Shown piece by piece: positions 1-5,048 of a stretch of 7,224 nt of DNA (the first letter of the stretch is position 1; each line of letters starts with the position of its first letter). Origin of the DNA: CAWEZN01 sp964498015 (GTDB lineage Bacteria; Zixibacteria; MSB-5A5; GN15; PGXB01). The stretch covers positions 1 to 7,224 of the forward strand of contig CAZCFT010000111.1 in assembly GCA_964498015.1 (NCBI GenBank), written 5' to 3'. A model generated the notes under the pieces. That model made no database searches, was not told where the DNA came from, and saw nothing but the letters and a program-made list of their open reading frames with translations. Both the position numbers and the translations under genes were made by a program.

Positions 1-1673
1 TATCCCCCAACACCACTTATTATTTTGCCATCAGGACTGCTGACGAGGTTCCTAATTGGTCGGGGCTGTCGAATGTGGTCTCGAAGGCGACTTCCGCAGA
101 AACGACACCGCCCGCCGCCATCGCCAATTTTGCGGCAGGTACTGCTACATCAACATCAATGCCTCTTGCATGGACGGCTCCCGGCGATGATAGTGTGACC
201 GGAACCGCATCAACATATGACATTCGCTATTCAACTTCGACCATCACTTTGGCTAACTGGAGCTCAGCAACTCAGGCTACCGGCGAACCGGCGCCAAAAG
301 TAGCGGGTAGTTCAGAGTCTTTCACGGTGACCGGTTTATCCCCCAACACCACTTATTATTTTGCCATCAGGACTGCTGACGAGGTTCCTAACTGGTCCGC
401 TCTGTCGAATGTGGTAAGCAAAGCCACGGTGCCGGAATCCACTCCTCCAGCGGCGATTGCCAATTTGTCCACGGGGGCTGTCACTTCAACCACAGTCGCA
501 TTGATTTGGACGGCGCCGGGTGATGATGGCAACAGCGGCACAGCATCGCAGTATGATATCCGCTATTCAACTTCGAGCATTAGCGATGGCAATTGGGCTT
601 CCGCCACTCAGGTTACAGGCGAGCCAATTCCCAAATCCGCCGGCAGCGCCGAGACATTTACGGTGACCGGTCTCCAGAATGGTACAACATATTATTTTGC
701 GATCAAGACTGCTGATGAGGTTCCCAACTGGTCTGCGCTTTCCAATGTGCCCCAGAGGGCAACTCTTGACCAGATCGCTCCGGCCCGAGTCGATGACCTT
801 ACGGCCGTTCAGGGCGGAAGCGTGGGTGAGATTCTCCTCACCTGGACTGCCACAGGCGATGACAGTACGCTCGGGACGGCATCATCCTATGTTATGAGAT
901 ATTCCACCAGCCCAATTGACGATACTGCCTGGCAGTCGATCACCCCTTATCGTAATATCCCGACGCCGGCTCCCGCCGGAACTGTTCAGACACTGGCTAT
1001 GTCAGGCCTTGAGCCGGGGAAACTTTATTACGTGGCTCTCAAGGTCCGTGACGAATTTATCAATGAATCAGGTCTTTCCAATGTTGCCTCGGCCGTCGCC
1101 CAGACTGACTTTATTCTCGATTATGAAGATGAACAGGTCGCTATCGCCAGCCCCGCCCCGGGAAGCGAGCTTCATTCATCCCATCCGATTTTGGCTGTTA
1201 ATAATATTAATTCCGGCGTCGGTAATCAGTACTATTTTGAGGTTGCCGCTGATTCTTTCTTCATGAATCTGGTCGCCGTCTCTCCCCCTGTCCCTCAGGG
1301 GGAGGGGCCGACCACATCATGGAAAGTAGAAAATAAACTCTCTGGCGGCGAAAGATATTACTGGCGCGCCAGGGCTAATGATTACGCATTTAGTCCTCTC
1401 GCGTATTTTGGCCTTAATCCATCACCTCATGCTTACCCCAATCCGTTCAATCCCAATCGTGGCGACGGTGTTACCTTTACTGATATTCCCAAAGGTTCCG
1501 ATGTTGTCATTGTTTCGGTTTCGGGTTCACCGGTTCGCGAGTGGAGCAATGTTTTGGGGGAGGAGCTAATCTGGGATGGCAGTAACAACGCAGGCGACAA
1601 AGTCGTCTCGGGAACCTACTTGTGGTACATTTCCGGTTCTGACGCCAAAGGAAAGCTGGTAATCGTGCGGTAA
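1..1673 (+). CDS. Fn3-repeat surface/secreted protein with FlgD-like C-terminal sorting domain (5' partial)
   Basis: The frame is open from base 3 (556 codons visible) and ends with TAA at 1671-1673; the GTG at 75 is only an internal valine, so the true start is left of the window. Domains in order: the tail of one fibronectin-III unit (3-98), three further Fn3 units starting at 105 (TPPAAIAN), 441 (TPPAAIAN) and 774 (IAPARVDD), each with the TYYFAIRTADEVPNWSALSN-type G-strand or a variant, an Ig/Fn3-like domain (about 1116-1420, containing YYWRARA), and a C-terminal domain from about 1425 with YPNPFNP at 1434, WDGSNNAG at 1572 and a basic end (GKLVIVR). That tail matches the FlgD-Ig / type-A C-terminal domains of proteins exported by type IX secretion in FCB bacteria; that export route is inferred from family knowledge. 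Fn3 arrays usually serve as spacers or adhesion modules, and no catalytic domain is visible in this part. Confidence 0.9.
   Translation, partial: SPNTTYYFAIRTADEVPNWSGLSNVVSKATSAETTPPAAIANFAAGTATSTSMPLAWTAPGDDSVTGTASTYDIRYSTSTITLANWSSATQATGEPAPKVAGSSESFTVTGLSPNTTYYFAIRTADEVPNWSALSNVVSKATVPESTPPAAIANLSTGAVTSTTVALIWTAPGDDGNSGTASQYDIRYSTSSISDGNWASATQVTGEPIPKSAGSAETFTVTGLQNGTTYYFAIKTADEVPNWSALSNVPQRATLDQIAPARVDDLTAVQGGSVGEILLTWTATGDDSTLGTASSYVMRYSTSPIDDTAWQSITPYRNIPTPAPAGTVQTLAMSGLEPGKLYYVALKVRDEFINESGLSNVASAVAQTDFILDYEDEQVAIASPAPGSELHSSHPILAVNNINSGVGNQYYFEVAADSFFMNLVAVSPPVPQGEGPTTSWKVENKLSGGERYYWRARANDYAFSPLAYFGLNPSPHAYPNPFNPNRGDGVTFTDIPKGSDVVIVSVSGSPVREWSNVLGEELIWDGSNNAGDKVVSGTYLWYISGSDAKGKLVIVR
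3..1115 (+). repeat. Tandem Fn3 coding repeat, period about 333-336 bp
   Basis: The Fn3 units recur with offsets of 336 bp (105 to 441) and 333 bp (441 to 774), that is 112 and 111 codons. The DNA at 1-59 and 337-395 is the same except for one base (T at 56, C at 392), encoding the end of two successive units. The fourth unit (from 774) is clearly more diverged. This pattern points to recent duplication or conversion of the leftmost units. Confidence 0.85.
1282..1304. repeat. Perfect inverted repeat inside the Fn3 gene
   Basis: CTCCCCCT at 1282-1289 pairs exactly with AGGGGGAG at 1297-1304 around a 7-base loop. It is read in frame as part of SPPVPQGEGP in the Ig-like domain. It might be a dispersed palindromic element tolerated in coding sequence, or chance, since a V-P-x-G-x-G stretch is plausible at this place in such domains. 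Confidence 0.5.
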
Positions 1674-1740
1674 TTTGAATGAGGAGAATGAGGTCGGGGG
1701 GAAAGCCCAATTAATTTTTCTTTATTTAATCAGACTATTA

Positions 1741-1783
1741 AGAAAAAATGCCGGTGAGCTGAAGTTCATCACGAGCGCTTCAG
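1741..1783 (-). terminator. Weak candidate terminator for the HD-GYP gene
   Basis: CTGAAG (1759-1764) and CTTCAG (1778-1783) form a 6-bp stem with a 13-base loop. Read on the minus strand it is followed, about ten bases later, by a run of T (opposite the A run at 1743-1748). The gap between stem and T-run makes it a poor intrinsic terminator. It lies about 50 bases past the HD-GYP stop in the convergent gap; no better candidate is seen there for either gene. Confidence 0.25.
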
Positions 1784-1831
1784 GGACTATTATCAATATT
1801 ATCGAAGTTCTTTGGAGGGAGACTGCAGAAT

Positions 1832-2815
1832 CTACATGCTTCTGAGCCCATAGGGGCCCATCAGACCAGCGAAAGCGACCAACATCTCCTGGTCATATTC
1901 GCTCTTCAAGGCGAAAATTACTTTGAGCGCCGGAAATGTGTCCATCGCCCCCTGATAAACCCGCTCGGTAGTCATGGCGTCAAAAGTATCGACAATCGCC
2001 ACAATCCGGCTGTACTCATGCATTTCATCAAGAGAAAGACTGTTGGGATATCCGGATTTATTGCCCCGCTCATGATGCTGTAGTACCGGATAATATGAAG
2101 CCGCCTCTATCATATCAGTCATGGTCAAGATTTCGACGCCCCACTTGGGATGTTTTTTCATTAATTCGAATTCCATGTTGGACAGTGTTGTCCGCTTGTT
2201 TAGAATCCTCTCGGAAATTTTGGATTTCCCGACGTCATGCAGAAGGGCGCCGATTCCAAGATCGTGGAGATATTGTTCATCATGACGGCCTAACTGCTGG
2301 GCCAGGGCGATGGCGAAAGTGCAGACATTGACTGAATGAGAAAAAGTATAATAATCAAATGAGCTTATCTTTATCAGATTATGAAACGCCTCCTGACCTC
2401 TCAGGATAAAGCTGACCTGGTTCTCGACCAGCTTCTTGGAGCGGTGAATATTTTCCCCGTAGGTCGGATTTTCGAGGACATCCTTCATTAAGGACTTGGA
2501 AGTCTCATAGAGAATTCCGGCCTTCTTTTCTTCAGGCACCAGATGGTCAAGCAGGATTTTATCCAGATTCTGCTCAATGTACTTCTGATATTTAGCCTTG
2601 GATTTAGCATTTACATAAAGGCGGGATACTTTGTTTTCAACCAATTTCTCGCGCGTCTTTTCTGTGAAAGGCAAGTCGGCAGAGCGATAAAGGACCATAT
2701 CGCCGCTTATTTTCATGAAGAGGTCAAAGCTGAGGACAGTATCAATCCTCAACGATTCCAAATAAATCGGCAGATACTTGGTATCTACTTTGGACTGCGG
2801 TATCAGTAAAGACAT
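1832..2815 (-). CDS. HD-GYP domain protein, probable cyclic-di-GMP phosphodiesterase
   Basis: The protein has 327 residues from the ATG at 2815. An in-frame TTG at 2827 would add four residues, but neither start has a strong ribosome binding site. The N-terminal ~130 residues are a poorly defined regulatory region with charged helices. The C-terminal part is a complete HD-GYP domain: H160 (TFSHSVNV), H193-D194 with K197 (LLHDVGK), H222 (KKHPKWG), H247-H248 (QHHER), GYP at 255-257 and D276 (IVDTFDAMT). These are the metal ligands of the family, which hydrolyses c-di-GMP to pGpG or GMP at a di- or tri-iron centre. The usual HHExxDGxGYP signature reads HHERGNKSGYP here, so DG is replaced by NK. 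No signal peptide, transmembrane segment, receiver or GGDEF domain is seen, so it is probably cytoplasmic. It is transcribed alone: a terminator separates it from the upstream minus-strand gene. Activity is likely from the intact ligands but unproven. Confidence 0.93.
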   Translation of the reverse strand: MSLLIPQSKVDTKYLPIYLESLRIDTVLSFDLFMKISGDMVLYRSADLPFTEKTREKLVENKVSRLYVNAKSKAKYQKYIEQNLDKILLDHLVPEEKKAGILYETSKSLMKDVLENPTYGENIHRSKKLVENQVSFILRGQEAFHNLIKISSFDYYTFSHSVNVCTFAIALAQQLGRHDEQYLHDLGIGALLHDVGKSKISERILNKRTTLSNMEFELMKKHPKWGVEILTMTDMIEAASYYPVLQHHERGNKSGYPNSLSLDEMHEYSRIVAIVDTFDAMTTERVYQGAMDTFPALKVIFALKSEYDQEMLVAFAGLMGPYGLRSM

Positions 2816-2880
2816 AAGGCCAATCAAAGGTTACCCATTTTATTTATAGTTTTATATCGGCCAAAGCGCCCCTAAACATT

Positions 2881-2916
2881 AAAAAAATACCCCCGGAAAG
2901 GAGGAGATTCCGGGGG
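2881..2916 (-). terminator. Rho-independent terminator of the 206-residue minus-strand gene
   Basis: CCCCCGGAA (2890-2898) pairs perfectly with TTCCGGGGG (2908-2916) over 9 bp with a 9-base loop. On the minus strand the stem is followed directly by TA and seven T (opposite A 2881-2887). It sits 35 bases after the stop of the gene at 2952-3572 and ahead of the HD-GYP gene, so the two minus-strand genes should be separate transcripts, with the HD-GYP promoter in about 2828-2880. An AT-rich TATAAA-like box is visible there, without a convincing -35. Confidence 0.88.
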
Positions 2917-2951
2917 CGACCTATAGGAGGGAGGAAATGGGCCTGCAGGGG

Positions 2952-3572
2952 TCAGGCGCCATAATTTTTGATGGTCAACAAAACCGCATTCAAGGATTGG
3001 GTTATATTGGACAAAACCTTGGAATATCTTTTCAGGAGTTCACTATATTGCCAGCGTATCTTGAAAGCCTCTTCGGGGAAATCAAAAAGGTCCAGCAATT
3101 CCTTTTTATAAATTTCATCGATATATTTTATCACATAATAGGGGAATTCGGGGATATTGGGGTCGTTGATCTCGCCCTTGGCCAGCCTTTCCCGATAGAC
3201 TTCAACCTTCTCCAGAATAACTGTCCCGAAACACCAAGGGGTCATGACAACTCCGAAATTAGCGCCATCAACGTAAAAATTGCGAGCCGATTTCATGGCC
3301 AGATCAAATATGACTATCTTAGCCCGATAGTAGGAGACAGTCTCGGCGCATTGCCGGTGCGTGGAGGCCAGCTTTTGCTCTAATTGTGCTTTTTCCTCTT
3401 GGCATCGGTCATAAACTTTTTCCAGAAAGAGATAATAGTCGTCGAAATAGACTTTGACGTTTTCGGAGAGAGTACTAATATAGTATCCGCCCGAATCTTT
3501 GTGTACCTTGGGTTCGGCATTGTTTTTCAATTTCTCAAGGGTGAAACCGCGTTGGTACTTATCATCTAACAT
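2952..3572 (-). CDS. Hypothetical helical protein, 206 residues
   Basis: I do not recognise this family. The start is set at the ATG at 3572 because GGAGG(AG) lies seven bases upstream (3580-3584); the longer frame from an ATG at 3623 (223 residues) has no such site. The protein has no signal peptide or membrane segment. Residues about 43-98 are rich in charged and leucine/tyrosine positions (FLEKVYDRCQEEKAQLEQKL onward) and could form a long helix or coiled coil. The middle holds a more hydrophobic, conserved-looking patch (FYVDGANFGVVMTPWCFGTVILEKVEVYRERL, split here only by prediction), and the end (about 145-203) is again helical. Three cysteines are scattered (57, 75, 114). It is monocistronic, with its own terminator at 2881-2916. 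Codon-level coherence, the ribosome binding site and the terminator make it a real gene; function is unknown. Confidence 0.82.
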   Translation of the reverse strand: MLDDKYQRGFTLEKLKNNAEPKVHKDSGGYYISTLSENVKVYFDDYYLFLEKVYDRCQEEKAQLEQKLASTHRQCAETVSYYRAKIVIFDLAMKSARNFYVDGANFGVVMTPWCFGTVILEKVEVYRERLAKGEINDPNIPEFPYYVIKYIDEIYKKELLDLFDFPEEAFKIRWQYSELLKRYSKVLSNITQSLNAVLLTIKNYGA

Positions 3573-3577
3573 ATTAT

Positions 3578-3584
3578 CTCCTCC
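3578..3584 (-). promoter_or_regulatory. Strong ribosome binding site that decides the start of the 206-residue gene
   Basis: On the minus strand the sequence reads GGAGGAGATAATATG; GGAGG ends seven bases before the ATG at 3572. This favours that codon over the in-frame ATG at 3623. Confidence 0.85.
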
Positions 3585-3995
3585 ATCGAATAACTTTCGT
3601 AATTCGTATTGAGCAAAGACCATGCCTTGATGATTGCATGTTTTGAAGCATTATGCCGACCGGTTGGGATATTTTATTCCCCCGAGTTAATCGTTTGTCC
3701 CGATTTAGGTTACCGCCGACCGAATGGGGTTAAGGCATCCTTATCCCATGGCATGAATACATGTGGGAATGATTGCGAGGCGAACTATTCCCGCAAAATC
3801 TGTGAATCACTATTCACATATCTCGCGGACAATTCGCAGGGTTAGGTGTCGAGCTTAACATGAAAGATGTCATTAATCCGCCCCTTGCCGCGGAATTACC
3901 CTGTTCAAAAATCGCATGGGGCCATCAAACAGAAGTAAAAATGCTCTAAATCACTAAACTAAATCACGATAGGGTCGATAAAAAAAGTGATTAAC

Positions 3996-4042
3996 CAAAC
4001 CACACTTTCCTGTCAAGGCCCGGCCTTTGACGGGCTGGTTTG
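3996..4042. promoter_or_regulatory. Two-part inverted repeat ahead of the basic-protein gene
   Basis: The outer arms CAAACCA (3996-4002) and TGGTTTG (4036-4042) are exact complements. Inside lies GTCAAGGCC / GGCCTTTGAC (4012-4031), complementary except for one bulged T. The hairpin ends 34 bases before the ATG at 4077, so it may lie in the leader RNA or be a protein-binding palindrome. The plus-strand side has no T-run after it. On the minus strand there is a later T-run (opposite A 3980-3986), so a minus-strand terminator cannot be excluded, though no minus gene ends here. Confidence 0.45.
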
Positions 4043-4076
4043 AAAACGTTCATTCTCTCTGAAGGGAGGAAAGTCC

Positions 4077-4481
4077 ATGCCTTACAGGACTCACAGGTTT
4101 ACGACCAAGAAGACAACGGCCAGAAAGGGTACAACGAAGAAGCATCCGGCAAAGAAAGCTGTAAGTCGGAAGAGCTGGGCAACTAAGACCACAACACGCA
4201 AGCCCGTTCGTCGGGTAACCAGGCCGACAGTGAAGAAAATGGCGAAGCCCGCCACCAGACGTACAGCGCGGAGCTCCAGGCCCTATACCATGAACAGTAG
4301 CCAGTGGAACTGGACTCCGTCCAAGACGAAAAAGGCCAAAAAGCGCCCGACTTCACCCAAGAGCAATTATGCTTCACCAAGCAGGAAGTCGCGTGTATGG
4401 AAAGCCAAACCGGTGAGAAAGACTTCAACCACCGTGCGTCGCAGAACGACAAGGATGTCTCCGCGCCGCCGGAAATGGTAA
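4077..4481 (+). CDS. Histone-H1-like, lysine/arginine-rich basic protein
   Basis: The protein has 134 residues, with GGGAGGA about nine bases before the ATG. By hand count about 24 Lys and 23 Arg make up roughly 35% of it, with many Thr, Ser, Ala and Pro, and there is no Asp or Glu at all. Repeated pieces such as KKTTARKGTTKKHPAKK and RKPVRRVTRP resemble the tails of eukaryotic linker histones and of bacterial H1-like proteins (the HctB/AlgP style). There is no globular histone fold, no signal peptide and no clear AT-hook GRP core. The middle (about 68-82, PYTMNSSQWNW) is a short non-basic aromatic island. The expected role is binding and condensing nucleic acid; ribosomal association is also possible for such a protein. 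It is monocistronic, with a terminator 24 bases after the stop. Low-complexity sequence prevents firm family assignment. Confidence 0.82.
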   Translation: MPYRTHRFTTKKTTARKGTTKKHPAKKAVSRKSWATKTTTRKPVRRVTRPTVKKMAKPATRRTARSSRPYTMNSSQWNWTPSKTKKAKKRPTSPKSNYASPSRKSRVWKAKPVRKTSTTVRRRTTRMSPRRRKW

Positions 4482-4504
4482 AGAACTTATCTTTTCCGTT
4501 AGAT

Positions 4505-4570
4505 AACCCCGACCTGTCATGTCAGTCAAGAAGCCTAATCCGGCAATTGACGGAAAGGTCGGGGTTTCTT
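4505..4570 (+). terminator. Rho-independent terminator of the basic-protein gene
   Basis: AACCCCGACCT (4505-4515) pairs with AGGTCGGGGTT (4556-4566) over 11 bp, followed by TTTCTTATT. The 40-base loop carries a small inner stem, GTCAA (4525-4529) with TTGAC (4547-4551). It begins 24 bases after the TAA at 4479-4481. TTTCCGT (4493-4499) could alternatively pair with ACGGAAA (4550-4556), which would compete slightly with the main stem. Confidence 0.85.
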
Positions 4571-4643
4571 ATTGTCGCGTCATGATTATTTCCGCCAATT
4601 GTCATTTGTAATATCTCACATTAATATGTCTCGAGATGACTTT

Positions 4644-4685
4644 CGGAGCCCGCCAGTTCTGCTTTTGGCAGTTTTTTCGGCTCCG
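4644..4685 (+). other. Nested hairpin, possible terminator-like structure
   Basis: CGGAGCC (4644-4650) pairs perfectly with GGCTCCG (4679-4685). Inside, CTGC (4659-4662) can pair with GCAG (4668-4671), or GCCA (4652-4655) with TGGC (4666-4669). The inner stem is followed by six T (4672-4677), as in a weak terminator enclosed in a longer stem. Its role is unknown. Confidence 0.4.
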
Positions 4686-4759
4686 GCAAAAAATGCAAAA
4701 TCATTTTTGAAAATTCCATAATGGCCAAACCGCCGTATTGGCGCGGGCTGGTATTCCCC

Positions 4760-4774
4760 TATAATGGCATTATA
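4760..4774. promoter_or_regulatory. 15-bp palindrome overlapping a TATAAT box
   Basis: TATAATGGCATTATA is a perfect inverted repeat with 7-base arms around one central G. Its left arm contains TATAAT, with TTGGCG (4738-4743) 16 bases upstream as a possible -35. It may be an operator at a second, upstream promoter of the large secreted protein. Confidence 0.35.
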
Positions 4775-4826
4775 TATCCATGATTACACATATCCTCAAA
4801 GATATTGAAATAATGCAAAATATATC

Positions 4827-4856
4827 TTGACATAATTGACCCTCGCCACCTATATT
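4827..4856 (+). promoter_or_regulatory. Sigma-70-type promoter for the cysteine-rich repeat protein
   Basis: TTGACA (4827-4832) and TATATT (4851-4856) are separated by 18 bases. The -35 is perfect and the -10 differs from TATAAT at one position. Transcription would begin near 4863, giving a leader of about 185 bases before the ATG at 5049. If the lineage uses a Bacteroidetes-like -33/-7 consensus, this match would mean less. Confidence 0.55.
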
Positions 4857-4899
4857 GTGGATAAGTTAAGAGTTTCAGACTGGACATTTTGGAAAATAT

Positions 4900-5013
4900 C
4901 GCGGGAACGGCTGTCTGGCCGAAAGTTCCGGTATCCCATTAACTGCCGGACGGTTGCCCGCGGTCAATTGAATAATTTTGAAAAGTAAAGCCAATTTTCC
5001 GCGAAAGGCGGAA
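4900..5013 (+). ncRNA. Possible structured 5' leader
   Basis: Several helices can form in the predicted leader: GGAAC+GGC (4904-4911) with GCC (4918-4920) and GTTCC (4925-4929), leaving a GAAA bulge; CCGG (4928-4931) with CCGG (4946-4949); CGCGGG (4900-4905) with CCCGCG (4957-4962), which would close the set but competes with the first two pairs of the first helix; and separately TTCCGC (4997-5002) with GCGGAA (5008-5013) around a GAAAG loop. I could not match this to a known riboswitch class. The pairing was found by eye, and GC-rich sequence can give such helices by chance. Confidence 0.3.
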
Positions 5014-5035
5014 TGATATCTTAAAACCAAACACC

Positions 5036-5041
5036 AGGAGG
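5036..5041 (+). promoter_or_regulatory. Ribosome binding site of the cysteine-rich repeat protein
   Basis: AGGAGG ends seven bases before the ATG at 5049. A competing ATG at 5044 is only two bases away and opens a frame of six codons (5044-5064), so 5049 is the start. Confidence 0.85.
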
Positions 5042-5048
5042 TAATGGT

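Larger units (their letters stand above)
3573..4076. other. Intergenic region between divergent genes
   Basis: This 500-base stretch should hold the promoters of the minus-strand orphan gene and the plus-strand basic-protein gene, but I see no convincing -35/-10 pair for either. Visible items: CTAAATCAC repeated at 3946-3954 and 3959-3967 (13-base period), and the quasi-palindrome at 3996-4042. A 78-codon plus-strand frame (3609-3845) starts at TTG without a ribosome binding site and overlaps the leader of the opposite gene; I do not call it a gene. Confidence 0.6.
4482..5048 (+). other. Intergenic region with terminator, hairpins, promoter and leader
   Basis: No gene is seen here. From left to right it holds the terminator of the basic-protein gene, a nested hairpin at 4644-4685, an AT-rich segment with a palindrome over a TATAAT box (4760-4774), a good promoter at 4827-4856, and a transcribed leader with possible secondary structure up to the ribosome binding site at 5036. 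Confidence 0.7.

Noticed and set aside
2816..2827. Upstream TTG start for the HD-GYP gene
   Set aside because: Adds only four residues and has no better ribosome binding site than the ATG at 2815.
2937..3383. Plus-strand frame of 148 codons preceded by a good-looking GGAGGGAGG site
   Set aside because: It is antisense to the 206-residue gene, which has its own ribosome binding site, terminator and more protein-like composition. The purine-rich stretch before 2937 is probably chance in the gap after the terminator hairpin.
3609..3845. Plus-strand frame of 78 codons with six cysteines
   Set aside because: TTG start with no ribosome binding site, overlap with the leader of the minus-strand gene, and no recognisable protein pattern.
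4183..4585. Frames overlapping the basic-protein gene on both strands (4183-4452 minus, 4304-4585 plus)
   Set aside because: Shadows of a low-complexity gene; the plus frame runs through the terminator.
4863..5035. c-di-GMP (GEMM) riboswitch, considered because of the nearby HD-GYP gene
   Set aside because: The conserved GEMM sequence blocks are not present; only generic helices are visible.
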